Shown here: positions 44,061 to 51,937 of the stretch, piece by piece
Position numbering within the stretch: position 1 is the first letter of the stretch
Layout of the letters: each line of letters opens with the position of its first letter
Origin: Ochrobactrum quorumnocens
Lineage (GTDB): Bacteria; Pseudomonadota; Alphaproteobacteria; Rhizobiales; Rhizobiaceae
Direction of reading: 5' to 3'
DNA length: 64,000 nucleotides
Assembly (NCBI RefSeq): GCF_002278035.1
Contig: NZ_CP022603.1
Span: forward strand, 1-64,000
Made by a program: the position numbers and the translations under genes
The notes under the pieces: model-generated
Databases searched by the model: none
Told to the model about the DNA's origin: nothing
The model's input: the letters and a program-made list of their open reading frames with translations, nothing else

Positions 44061-45289
44061 GCCAGCTTGACGATTTCTCTCATTTTCCGACTCCGGCTTC
44101 GCCGGTCCATGCAGGATTGAGCCCATCAACCCGCATATTACGACGGCTGCTCAATCAAGTCCGGCATGGTCGGCTGAACATTGTGTTGCCTTCAGGGACG
44201 TCGGTTTCAGCACAAGGAACCGTCCCCGGTCCTGAAGCCAACATTGCAATCAAAAGCTGGCGCTCGCTGCGCCGTCTGTTGACCGGCGGCGATATCGGTT
44301 TTGCTCAAGCCTATATCGATGGTGATTGGGAAACACCTGATCTGACGTCCGTCATTCGTTTTGCAGCCCGCAATCGCGACACGTTGCTTTCCACTTTGCG
44401 CGGATCACGCTGGATGCGGCTTATGCATCGGCTGGGACATTTGCTCAATGCTAATACAAAGCGCGGCAGCCGCAAAAACATTGAGGCTCACTACGATCTC
44501 GGTAATGATTTTTATCGCCGCTGGCTTGATCCATCGATGCTCTATTCATCGGCGATCTGGAACGAAAAGACGCCCACACTTGAAACTGCGCAGGAATATA
44601 AGTTGCAGTGCATTAGAGAAAAGCTGGCACTCGAAGGCGGCGAAAAAATTCTGGAAATCGGCTGTGGTTGGGGTGCCCTTGCGGGCTATCTGGCGGAACA
44701 TGGCGATGCCTACGTAACTGGTATCACCTTGTCTCCGTCTCAGCTTGCATGGGCGAATGCAGGGGTGGCTGAGACCGGCCAAAGCGATGCAGTTGATCTG
44801 CGTCTTCAGGATTACCGCGATGTTGAAGGTCAGTTCGACCGCATCGTCTCCATCGAAATGTTTGAGGCAGTTGGTGAAGCCTATTGGCCTGATTATTTTG
44901 CCACGCTGAAGCGTTGTCTCAAAGCAGATGGTCGGGCCGTGCTGCAGATTATTTCGATAGAGGATGCCCATTTTGAGGATTATCGCCGCAAGGCAGATTT
45001 CATCCAGAAATTCATTTTCCCGGGCGGATTTCTGCCTTCAGACAAGGTGTTGGAGCGGCATCTCGCCAAGGCGGGAATGGTGTTGAAAGAGGTGGAGCAC
45101 TTCGGCCACTCCTATGCCCAGACCCTTGCTGAATGGCGTCATCGTTTCGTGTCCAACTGGTCGGAAATCGAAAAGCTGGGCTTTGATCATCGGTTCCGGC
45201 GGCTGTGGGAATATTACCTTTGCTATTGCGAAGGCGGGTTTAAGGAAGGCGCGATCAATGTCGGCCTTTATACGATTGAGCATGAATAA
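44057..45289 (+). CDS. cfa: Cyclopropane-fatty-acyl-phospholipid synthase family protein
   Basis: A 410-residue SAM-dependent methyltransferase of normal Cfa length. It carries an N-terminal lipid-binding region, IEAHYDLGNDFYRRWLD (143-159), the SAM loop ILEIGCGWGALAGYLAE and VSIEMFEAVGEAYW. The start overlaps the DUF1365 stop (ATGA). It could add methylene to unsaturated phospholipid chains to give cyclopropane or, with the FAD protein, 10-methyl- or furan-type fatty acids that scavenge singlet oxygen. A second, shorter Cfa-like gene sits at 39898. Confidence 0.86.
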   Translation: MSQLDDFSHFPTPASPVHAGLSPSTRILRRLLNQVRHGRLNIVLPSGTSVSAQGTVPGPEANIAIKSWRSLRRLLTGGDIGFAQAYIDGDWETPDLTSVIRFAARNRDTLLSTLRGSRWMRLMHRLGHLLNANTKRGSRKNIEAHYDLGNDFYRRWLDPSMLYSSAIWNEKTPTLETAQEYKLQCIREKLALEGGEKILEIGCGWGALAGYLAEHGDAYVTGITLSPSQLAWANAGVAETGQSDAVDLRLQDYRDVEGQFDRIVSIEMFEAVGEAYWPDYFATLKRCLKADGRAVLQIISIEDAHFEDYRRKADFIQKFIFPGGFLPSDKVLERHLAKAGMVLKEVEHFGHSYAQTLAEWRHRFVSNWSEIEKLGFDHRFRRLWEYYLCYCEGGFKEGAINVGLYTIEHE

Positions 45290-45319
45290 AAATCGGGTCC
45301 ACTGATGCAGGAGGCGTCG

Positions 45320-45688
45320 ATGAAATGGATACTGACGATTACCATGATGATACTATTATTTCCCGTCTCGGCGCAGGCTACTGATATTAGTGGTAACTGG
45401 GCGCGGGGCGATGGCAAGGCGCGCGTTCGCATTGCCGAATGCGGCAAGGATATCTGCGCTACCAACACGTGGATCAAGCCCGGAACAGCCAAGGAAAAAA
45501 CCGGTGACCGATTGGTCATGAGCATTAATCAAACGGCGGACGGCCAATATTCGGGCACTGCTTTCGATCCGCAACGTAATCTGACCTACAAAATCAGTGT
45601 GAAGGTGGACGGCGATAAAATGACGACTAATGGCTGCGTTCTGGCAGGTCTTTTATGCCGGAATGTCGGCTGGTCCCGTATTAATTGA
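45320..45688 (+). CDS. DUF2147 family secreted protein
   Basis: 122 residues from ATG 45320, with AGGAGG upstream; an ATG at 45305 precedes that ribosome site. A signal peptide (ILTITMMILLFPVSAQA) leads into a lipocalin-like DUF2147 domain: DISGNWARGDGKARVRIAEC, CATNTWIKPG, DGDKMTTNGCVLAGLLCRN. Two Cys pairs suggest disulfides in the periplasm. DUF2147 proteins have no established function. It is the fourth gene of the ECF-controlled operon. Confidence 0.8.
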   Translation: MKWILTITMMILLFPVSAQATDISGNWARGDGKARVRIAECGKDICATNTWIKPGTAKEKTGDRLVMSINQTADGQYSGTAFDPQRNLTYKISVKVDGDKMTTNGCVLAGLLCRNVGWSRIN

Positions 45689-45704
45689 GAGAGCGATGAT
45701 ATTG

Positions 45705-46109
45705 ATGAAAACCTATTTCACCGCCTATCTGGTCACAGCAATCGCCTTTCTGGCGACTGATTCAGTCTGGCTCTCCAACATGGCAAATGTGTTCTATCGT
45801 CCTGTCATGGGCGATATGCTTGCGCCTGGCTTTCGCTTGGCACCGGCTATTGTTTTCTATGTGATCTTCGTGTTCGGACTGGTGTTTTTTGCGGTACGCC
45901 CGGGCCTTTTGGCTGGTAGCGCCACCGTAACGGTTGTTCATGGTGCTCTTTTGGGGTTTGTCGCCTACGCAACATACGATCTGACCAATCAGGCGACGTT
46001 AAAGAACTGGTCGTGGACTCTGACGATTGCTGACTTGATCTGGGGCACTGTCCTCTCTGCGGTGTCGGCCTATATTGGCTATTGGGTAACATCGCGGATC
46101 AGCGGATAG
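45705..46109 (+). CDS. DUF2177 family membrane protein
   Basis: 134 residues with four helices. MKTYFTAYLVTAIAFLATD, then SVWLSNM, and GALLGFVAYATYDLTNQATL match the DUF2177 signature. ATG 45705 fits homologous N-termini; ATG 45696 is three codons earlier. No function is known. It lies 16 bp after DUF2147 and 14 bp before TspO. Confidence 0.8.
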   Translation: MKTYFTAYLVTAIAFLATDSVWLSNMANVFYRPVMGDMLAPGFRLAPAIVFYVIFVFGLVFFAVRPGLLAGSATVTVVHGALLGFVAYATYDLTNQATLKNWSWTLTIADLIWGTVLSAVSAYIGYWVTSRISG

Positions 46110-46123
46110 ATTGGAATAAACAT

Positions 46124-46576
46124 ATGCAGAAATTGGGTCTTCTAGCCGTCTTCGCCTTCATCATTGTTGTCATTGGAATGGCAATCGGTATCGGCTTTCC
46201 GCCGGGCGAATGGTATGCGTCTTTGCAGAAGCCTTGGTTTACGCCTCCCAATGCAGCCTTCGGCCCTATCTGGACGATATTATATATCTTCATAGCCATT
46301 GCCGGGTGGCGTACCTGGATAAGCGATACGGGTTGGCAGCGTCGCGGACCTTGGTTTGGTCAGATGGTGCTGAATTTTCTCTGGTCGCCAATCTTTTTCG
46401 GGGCGCATCTGACAGTGCTGGGACTGATCGTCATTATTGGCGTTTGGCTTTGTGTGCTGCTGTTTATCATTCGTGCATGGAGGCCGGATCGAATATCGGC
46501 GCTGTTGTTTGTGCCGTATCTCGTCTGGCTATCGCTTGCGACTGCTTTGAACGCAGCAATTATCGCGCTGAACTAG
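46124..46576 (+). CDS. tspO: TspO/MBR-family tryptophan-rich membrane protein
   Basis: 150 residues and five helices. WYASLQKPWFTPPNAAFGPI and LNFLWSPIFFGAHL are the TspO hallmarks. TspO binds porphyrins and tunes tetrapyrrole and photosynthesis gene expression in Rhodobacter; porphyrins are themselves photosensitisers. That fits its place at the end of a photo-oxidative stress operon. The TAG stop is formed by the border of repeat copy D, and a terminator follows at 46681. Confidence 0.87.
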   Translation: MQKLGLLAVFAFIIVVIGMAIGIGFPPGEWYASLQKPWFTPPNAAFGPIWTILYIFIAIAGWRTWISDTGWQRRGPWFGQMVLNFLWSPIFFGAHLTVLGLIVIIGVWLCVLLFIIRAWRPDRISALLFVPYLVWLSLATALNAAIIALN

Positions 46577-46677
46577 AGCATTTTCAGCTTAATTTGAATC
46601 ATTGAAATGCTCTATCTATTTCTTTTTACCGTATCTTGTTCCGAAATCTGGTTCCCACTTTTCGGGATGCGCTCTAA
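46574..46677 (-). repeat. Dispersed repeat, copy D (104 bp)
   Basis: The ends are TAGAGC and GCTCTA inverted. The first TAG (46574-46576) is the tspO stop codon. Module 2 is a hairpin: AGAGCATTT (46575-46583) with AAATGCTCT (46605-46613). The outer part ends CACTTTTCGGGATGCGCTCTA, matching copy A at the window start. Read on the minus strand it aligns with copy E (54047). Confidence 0.8.
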
Positions 46678-46680
46678 ATG

Positions 46681-46707
46681 AAAGGCGGTACTCCTGCCGC
46701 CTTTTTT
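46681..46707 (+). terminator. Rho-independent terminator of the FAD-protein-to-TspO operon
   Basis: AAAGGCGG (46681-46688) pairs with CCGCCTTT (46697-46704) over an 8-base loop, followed by more T. The stem lies directly against the stop codon of the convergent ChrR gene and could serve both strands. Confidence 0.8.
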
Positions 46708-47368
46708 AAATCCCAATCAGAGGCTGGACCATCCGCATCAGCCAGCTCTGGAATTTGAGCGGAGCATCAGTCACTGCAAGACATATGCAATCACCACCGG
46801 GTGACGCAATCGGCTGATGCACCAGATCGGCATCTGCCTCTTCGATATCCCCACGCGCAAAAAGGCCAGTTCCGTCGTGAAAACTACCGCTGAGTACCAG
46901 CGTCAACTCGCGTCCGCCATGACCATGTTCAGGCACTGGCTTGCCAGCGGGAATTCTGAGCAAGCGCACATTGGTTTCACCATCATTGATCGCAATAGGC
47001 ACCTGATAGGCGCCACGCCCAAGCGCTTTCCATTTCAGATCTGGCAGATCGCCACCGACATAAGATCTAAGAGGCTCCGGCAGAATTGCGGGTGTTGCAA
47101 TGGGAGCTGAGGTTTTTGTTGGCTTTGGTTCGCGCAGGGATGGGTTTGCAAGCTTGCTTTTAATAGCGCCCCACGAACCCTCTTTGATTTCTTGCGGTTC
47201 TACGGTGTCCAGAAGCTGTCCGCCGATATCCTCAAAATGATTCAAACGCGAACGACATGCAGGGCAAAGCGCCAGATGTGTTGCGACAGCAATGCTCCAG
47301 CCTTCGGCAAGAGTGCCTGCAGCATAGCTTGAGAGAAGTTCGTCGCTAAGATGATGGTTGATACTCAT
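46706..47368 (-). CDS. chrR: ChrR-like zinc cupin anti-sigma factor
   Basis: A 220-residue cytoplasmic anti-sigma factor. The N-terminal zinc domain has H6, H31, C35 and C38 (THLALCPAC), the same four positions used by Rhodobacter sphaeroides ChrR. The C-terminal cupin (about 110-205) contains EHGHGGRELTLVLSGSFHDG, with the His/Glu set needed to sense singlet oxygen. Its start overlaps the sigma-factor stop by one base (TGATG), giving coupled synthesis. It should hold the sigma factor inactive until singlet oxygen or organic peroxide triggers release. Confidence 0.92.
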   Translation of the reverse strand: MSINHHLSDELLSSYAAGTLAEGWSIAVATHLALCPACRSRLNHFEDIGGQLLDTVEPQEIKEGSWGAIKSKLANPSLREPKPTKTSAPIATPAILPEPLRSYVGGDLPDLKWKALGRGAYQVPIAINDGETNVRLLRIPAGKPVPEHGHGGRELTLVLSGSFHDGTGLFARGDIEEADADLVHQPIASPGGDCICLAVTDAPLKFQSWLMRMVQPLIGI

Positions 47369-47943
47369 CAGCGTTCTCCCGAATTATCGAGCGCTGTGCG
47401 CAATTTGGTGAACGCGAGCCGCAAACGGGATTTTACCGTTCCCAAGGGGAGGTTGAGCTTCTTTGCTATGGCGCTATGTGTACTTTCTTCGAAATAAGCC
47501 AGTTCCAGCAAAGCACATTGTTCTTTCGGCAGGTCGGCCATGGCAGCGCGCAATTGGCTCGCCGATTGTTGCTCCGCAATCCTCACATCGGCGGGTTGCT
47601 CTTCGTCAGGCACAAAGGCAGGGTCTGTGGGATCAAACTCTGGTCGGCGGGTGCGACGTACCGCATCAATGCGTTGATTGCGTGCAATCCTAAAAATCCA
47701 GGTCGACAAGGCTCCCTTTGAATAATCGAACTGGTCTGCCTTGTTCCAGACCGTAATCATTGTTTCTTGCATCAATTCTTCCGCTGTTTGCGCATCGGCA
47801 GACAGTTTGGCCATATAGGCTTTAACACGCGGTGCGAAATGTTTGAAAATCGCCTCAAATGCGTCCACGTCACGCCGAGAACTGACCGCCAGCATCAATT
47901 CCTCCAGAGAGGGCTGATTTTCAGAAGCAGTCCGTTCGTTCAT
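47368..47943 (-). CDS. rpoE: ECF RNA polymerase sigma factor, RpoE/ChrR type
   Basis: 191 residues from ATG 47943. Region 2 includes AEELMQETMITVWNKADQFD and STWIFRIARNQRIDAVRR; region 4 includes EESTHSAIAKKLNLPLGTVK. The frame is open to an ATG at 48048 that would coincide with the predicted transcription start (leaderless, 36 extra residues), so the longer form cannot be excluded. Upstream is a TGATCC-N18-TATGAG promoter, implying autoregulation. Its main target is the operon at 41.9-46.6 kb. Confidence 0.9.
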   Translation of the reverse strand: MNERTASENQPSLEELMLAVSSRRDVDAFEAIFKHFAPRVKAYMAKLSADAQTAEELMQETMITVWNKADQFDYSKGALSTWIFRIARNQRIDAVRRTRRPEFDPTDPAFVPDEEQPADVRIAEQQSASQLRAAMADLPKEQCALLELAYFEESTHSAIAKKLNLPLGTVKSRLRLAFTKLRTALDNSGER

Positions 47944-48053
47944 CCCTATTGAATCCCGTATGCTCAAACGTGGCAATGCCAGAAGCTGCAAATTGCGCTG
48001 TGCTTTCTTGTGCCACGTCTGTGAGCCGAAGGAAACGTTTGTATTCATGAAGC

Positions 48054-48083
48054 CTCATACGAAGGCTTTCTGAAATTGGATCA
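48054..48083 (-). promoter_or_regulatory. ECF (RpoE-type) autoregulatory promoter
   Basis: On the minus strand TGATCC (48083-48078) is followed by an 18-bp spacer and TATGAG (48059-48054). It shares TGA-CC-AATT, the spacer length and CG-TA-GA with the promoter at 41830-41859. The predicted start is near 48047, about 104 bases before ATG 47943. Confidence 0.78.
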
Positions 48084-48102
48084 CACAGCAGGGTAAGAGG
48101 CT

Positions 48103-49941
48103 TCAGTTTATTGCTTTTAAAGGTCCCGGCTCCGCAATTGGATGGCGCTCAACATATTGGCCGCGTTCCAGCAGCAATGTGGTGGCTTTATCGTAATTGA
48201 CAGCTTTTGAAAAAGCATAACCCTGACCCAACTGGCACCCCATCTGCTGGAGCGTTTCGGCGAGAGCCATGGTCTCTACGCCCTCTGCGACCAGCTTGAT
48301 TTTCAGGTCGCCAGCGATCTGCACAATGCCTTTGACAATCGCTACACTCGGGTCGCCCGGCGCGAGCCTGCACACAAACGACTTATCGATTTTAATGATA
48401 TCGACGGGAACAGTGAGGAGATGCGCCAAAGCGGCAAAGCCTGTGCCAAAATCGTCAAGCGCGATGCGGACGCCTAGCAAACGGAGGTTTCGAATGCCCG
48501 TTGCGACAACATCATCTCGTTGGCCGATATAGGCGTTTTCGGTCACTTCGATAATAAGATGGCTGAGTGGCACATCGTAGCGACCAAAGGTCTTTGAAAT
48601 GAAGGCCGCAAGATCGCCCACATAGAAGTCGGCCGCCGTGACGTTTACACCGACATGCTGCACGGGCAGTCCCATGTCGAGCCAGCGCCGTATGTCCTGC
48701 GCGACGATCGTGAGCATATATTGTGTTATCTCGGATGCGATATGCACATCCGAAAACGACTCCTGAAATACCGACGCTGGCAGTATGTCGCCGGACTTTG
48801 TGGTCATGCGGCTCAGTGCTTCAAAGCCGATAACTTCTCTCGTATCGAGCCGCATCAAAGGCTGATAATGAGCGGTGATGCGCTTTTCATCGAGTGCTTC
48901 ACGCACTTCCCGTATTGAATTGCGTCGATGGACGATGCGGGTGTCGACATTGGGCTGATAACGCACAAAGCCGCCGCGCGCATTTTCTTTGGCGTGATAG
49001 AGTGCAAAATCAGCATTGCGTCTTACGATCAGCGGTTGTGTGTCTTGCGCAGCGAGAACTGCGCCGCCGATTGTCACGCGGGGCAGGATTGTCTGGCCGT
49101 CAAATTCGACGGGCGAGGAGAGTGCACTGAAAATCAGTTCTGCAGTCTGGTCAAGGTCATAAAGCGCGTTATGGCTCTGGATGACGACTGTAAACTCGTC
49201 ACCGCCAGTACGGAAGGTGATGTCTGGTGCCATTGATGCTGAAATGCGGCTTGCGATGGTGTTAATCAGAAAGTCGCCGACTTCATGGCCAAAGGTATCG
49301 TTTGTGACCTTCAGATTGTCGATATCGATGACAAACAACGCCCAACTACCCGCCAATTCACAGCGCAATTGTGAAAGGGCGTCGTCGAAGGCGGCGCGAT
49401 TGGGAAGCCCTGTCTGCTCGTCAACAGTCGCCCGGCGCTCATAATTGAGAATGCGCATTTCGCGCGCCATCGCGAGATTACAGAGAGTTGCACCTGTATC
49501 GATGACTTCTCTTTCGTAAGCCGAGGGCATGTGTTTCTTGCGAAAATAGACGGCCAGCGCGCCGACTACATCTCCCGCTTCGTTGTGCACTGGCACTGAA
49601 CTGCACGCTAGCAAACCAAATGGCAGCACGCATTTTTTGTATGTTGCCCATTTCGGATCATTCTCGATGTCGTCAACACTAACGGGAGCGTTATGATAAA
49701 TCGCGCTTCCGCAAGAACCCACTTCTGGTCCGACAACGGTTCCGTCAAGCACGTTGCTATAACTGTCGGGGATACTGGGTGCTGCAAGCAAATGCATCAT
49801 GCCTGCACTATCGACAGAACAAACCATCGCACTGGTATCTGCGATCAGCGTCTCCATTTCAAGACACAGTCGCATAAGCGTCTGCTTCAGAGGCTTCCCC
49901 CTTGCGATCAGCTCAAGAACTGAGTTCTGGAATTTAAGCAC
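48103..49941 (-). CDS. GAF-GGDEF-EAL cyclic-di-GMP signalling protein
   Basis: A 612-residue cytoplasmic protein with an N-terminal GAF sensor domain (about 15-160), GGDEF domain (about 165-330; intact GGDEF at 246-250, no RxxD inhibitory site before it) and EAL domain (about 345-600). The EAL residues are complete: FEALSR (374-376 EAL), EVTENAYIG, ALDDFGTGF, IKIDKSFV, VAEGVET and QGYAFSKAV. It may both make and break cyclic-di-GMP, the balance being set by the GAF ligand. No transmembrane helix is evident. It stands alone between the two sigma-factor systems. Confidence 0.9.
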   Translation of the reverse strand: MLKFQNSVLELIARGKPLKQTLMRLCLEMETLIADTSAMVCSVDSAGMMHLLAAPSIPDSYSNVLDGTVVGPEVGSCGSAIYHNAPVSVDDIENDPKWATYKKCVLPFGLLACSSVPVHNEAGDVVGALAVYFRKKHMPSAYEREVIDTGATLCNLAMAREMRILNYERRATVDEQTGLPNRAAFDDALSQLRCELAGSWALFVIDIDNLKVTNDTFGHEVGDFLINTIASRISASMAPDITFRTGGDEFTVVIQSHNALYDLDQTAELIFSALSSPVEFDGQTILPRVTIGGAVLAAQDTQPLIVRRNADFALYHAKENARGGFVRYQPNVDTRIVHRRNSIREVREALDEKRITAHYQPLMRLDTREVIGFEALSRMTTKSGDILPASVFQESFSDVHIASEITQYMLTIVAQDIRRWLDMGLPVQHVGVNVTAADFYVGDLAAFISKTFGRYDVPLSHLIIEVTENAYIGQRDDVVATGIRNLRLLGVRIALDDFGTGFAALAHLLTVPVDIIKIDKSFVCRLAPGDPSVAIVKGIVQIAGDLKIKLVAEGVETMALAETLQQMGCQLGQGYAFSKAVNYDKATTLLLERGQYVERHPIAEPGPLKAIN

Positions 49942-50056
49942 ACGAGTTCCCCATCGTTCGTTTGTTTGCGTGCGTTTTTGTCGGTCTGCACGCTATAGCC
50001 TTTTTCGGAGGCCTGTCTTTAGAGAACGTCTATTATAGTTACTTGTCTTTATTATT

Positions 50057-50836
50057 TCAGCCCGGGAACTGACGATAACACTCTTCAGCGATCTGCCGCA
50101 GCTGATCGCGCGATGTTTCTCCGCTTACTGCGTAACCGAGTTCGCCGTCGATCCAGTAGAAGGTTTCCACCCCGTCGTTTGAGGCAAAACGGAAGCTCGT
50201 GTCACGATTTTCGGGATTTCGGCCGACAATAACTGAAAGACGTTTTCCGGTCGCATCTTCATACATGAAGAATGCCCCGGGTTTGCTATCGACAGGCAGA
50301 AGTCGGCCGCCGACAAGTTGAAAGCCAAGCGCGTTGAGATCAGGAACTTTAAAGTCGGGAATATCAAGCCTTTTCCCGAGCCATGTTGCCAGATGTGCCT
50401 CTTCCTCGGAGAAGACTTCGACCGGATGGCGCACTTCGCTTGCATAGACAAGGTAAGCGGCCTGTGCCTGTTCCGGCAGGGTTTCCACATTTGCAATCTG
50501 TCTTGGCTCGTCATAGAGGCGAGAGCCCATAAAGCCGCCAATACAACCGATGACCAAGGCGGTCAGGATAGATGCGGCAATTGCCCCGCGATATTGCCAA
50601 ATGTGTTGTTTGGTCGTTGAGCGGATCAGTCCGACATCACTGGCTTTTTCGAGCGCATAACCGCCAAATAGCTGTCTGATGCCTTCGTTCTGCTTGCGCC
50701 ATTCCTCAACCAATGCGGCCTGTTCGGGGTTGTTCTCAAGAGCTTTGGCGATACGGGCTCTTTCGTCGTCGGACAATTGACCGTCCACGAAACTAAGGAG
50801 TTCCACTTCACTTATCGGAGAGTTGCGTTGCGTCAT
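50057..50836 (-). CDS. Membrane anti-sigma factor (RsiW-like, no zinc motif)
   Basis: A 259-residue single-pass protein. The N-terminal anti-sigma domain (ELLSFVDGQLSDDERARIAK, about 11-60) lacks the His-x3-Cys-x2-Cys zinc site. A membrane helix follows at about 84-104 (GAIAASILTALVIGCIGGF), then a periplasmic domain ending ISGETSRDQLRQIAEE-like in VSGETSRDQLRQIAEECYR. Its start overlaps the ECF sigma stop by 4 bp (ATGA), so the two are coupled. It should hold that sigma factor at the membrane until an envelope signal. Confidence 0.85.
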   Translation of the reverse strand: MTQRNSPISEVELLSFVDGQLSDDERARIAKALENNPEQAALVEEWRKQNEGIRQLFGGYALEKASDVGLIRSTTKQHIWQYRGAIAASILTALVIGCIGGFMGSRLYDEPRQIANVETLPEQAQAAYLVYASEVRHPVEVFSEEEAHLATWLGKRLDIPDFKVPDLNALGFQLVGGRLLPVDSKPGAFFMYEDATGKRLSVIVGRNPENRDTSFRFASNDGVETFYWIDGELGYAVSGETSRDQLRQIAEECYRQFPG

Positions 50837-51384
50837 TTGTTTCTCCGAAGCGTTACGACATTTGCGCCGTTCATGTGTTCCCCAAGGCGTTGCCGTGCAC
50901 GCGAGAGGCGCGACATGACCGTGCCAACGGGGATTTTAAGTATCCCCGCTGCCTCGCCATAGCTGTACCCCTCGACAACAACCAACATCAAGACTGCGCG
51001 ATTATCTTCTGACAGACTGTTGATTGCCACTTCAAGCTGCTGCAATTGAAATGGATCTTCGTCCGTGGTGGCGGTGCTTATGTTCTCGGCTGCGTCCAGC
51101 GTTTCATACTGGGTGCGCGCTTTGCTTTTATATCTGTTTCGATAAAGATTGGTCATGATCGTGAGTATCCACCCACGCAGATTGAGGCCACGCCATTGGC
51201 CGCGCCGAGATAGCGCTTTGGTCACGCAGTCCTGCAGCAAATCCTCGCCCTCGGCATCGGATTTTGCAAGACTACGCGAATAGCGCCGCATGATCGGCAG
51301 GAGGGCCAGAAGCTGGCCCTCAAAACTGTCGGGAGTGGGGCGGGTCACATCAGCCTCATGGCTTTGCGACGTGCCAGACTCCAT
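50833..51384 (-). CDS. ECF RNA polymerase sigma factor
   Basis: A 183-residue sigma factor with region 2 (AEGEDLLQDCVTKALSRRGQ, LRGWILTIMTNLYRNRYKS) and region 4 (EGYSYGEAAGILKIPVGTVM, SRLSRARQRLGEH). ATG 51384 lies 29 bp inside the 3' end of the small secreted-protein gene, so the three genes form one unit. It belongs to the common alphaproteobacterial group with a membrane anti-sigma partner. Targets outside the operon are unknown. Confidence 0.87.
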   Translation of the reverse strand: MESGTSQSHEADVTRPTPDSFEGQLLALLPIMRRYSRSLAKSDAEGEDLLQDCVTKALSRRGQWRGLNLRGWILTIMTNLYRNRYKSKARTQYETLDAAENISTATTDEDPFQLQQLEVAINSLSEDNRAVLMLVVVEGYSYGEAAGILKIPVGTVMSRLSRARQRLGEHMNGANVVTLRRNK

Positions 51385-51736
51385 TAACGCCGTCTCCAGT
51401 GACGTCGCCGGCCTTTTTGTCCTTTATCCAGTAGTAAAGTGGCATTCCATCTTTCGCCCATTGCTCGCTACCATCCTTACGCTTCACAAGAGTATATGCG
51501 CCAGAAGCTTTGTCGCCTTTTGCTGCCATAAATGGCGGCCAGTTGGTTGCACAAGTATCATAGCAGCTCGACATGCCTTTGCTGTCTTTTTCAAAAGTGT
51601 AGAGCGTCATGCTTTTTGCGCCCGTTAGTACCGAGCCTTTGGAGCTGTCCATTGTCTTGACTGCGGGGGCGGCCAATACGGAAGATGCCGCCACCGCCGC
51701 AATTGCAAGAACAGACATAAACGTTGCGGTTTTCAT
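51356..51736 (-). CDS. Secreted protein of the COG4315 family (lipoprotein_15 repeat)
   Basis: 126 residues from ATG 51736 (GAGG upstream; the frame open to 51787 is rejected). Signal peptide about 1-22 (SVLAIAAVAASSVLAAPA), then two conserved repeats: MTLYTFEKDSKGMSSCYDTC with ATNWPPFMA, and SEQWAKDGMPLYYWIKDKKA. These match a secreted repeat family of unknown function often linked to redox or stress regulation. It heads the ECF/anti-sigma operon, so it is either a target or a signal-side component. Confidence 0.85.
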   Translation of the reverse strand: MKTATFMSVLAIAAVAASSVLAAPAVKTMDSSKGSVLTGAKSMTLYTFEKDSKGMSSCYDTCATNWPPFMAAKGDKASGAYTLVKRKDGSEQWAKDGMPLYYWIKDKKAGDVTGDGVNGVWHVAKP

Positions 51737-51781
51737 GATTACCTCACACGAGTTTCCAATCGCGACATGCGATATGACGTA

Positions 51782-51809
51782 AGACAATCGGAAGGCCTAT
51801 TTTATTCCC
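51782..51809 (-). promoter_or_regulatory. Candidate ECF promoter of the secreted-protein/sigma operon
   Basis: On the minus strand GGGAAT (51809-51804) and TTGTCT (51787-51782) are separated by 16 bp, placing a start near 51775, about 38 bases before the gene. GGGAATAA-type -35 elements are known for rhizobial ECF sigma factors. Autoregulation by the sigma factor at 50833 is inferred. Confidence 0.45.
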
Positions 51810-51907
51810 GAAACTCGAATAAATATACGATTTTTCTGACTTAACTCATTATTTATTAAGGGGAAAATTAGAGGTACTTTGACTTTACCCAATTGCACGC
51901 TATATAT

Positions 51908-51934
51908 GTAGCTACTTATATTATAGATAGCTAT
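51908..51934. promoter_or_regulatory. Candidate MarR operator (two TAGCTA palindromes)
   Basis: GTAGCTAC (51908-51915) and ATAGCTAT (51927-51934) are 8-bp palindromes with the same TAGCTA core, 19 bp apart centre to centre, directly before the MarR start at 51938. Two turns of helix between half sites suits a MarR dimer. Binding here would overlap the start codon region and block expression. Confidence 0.5.
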
Positions 51935-51937
51935 ACA

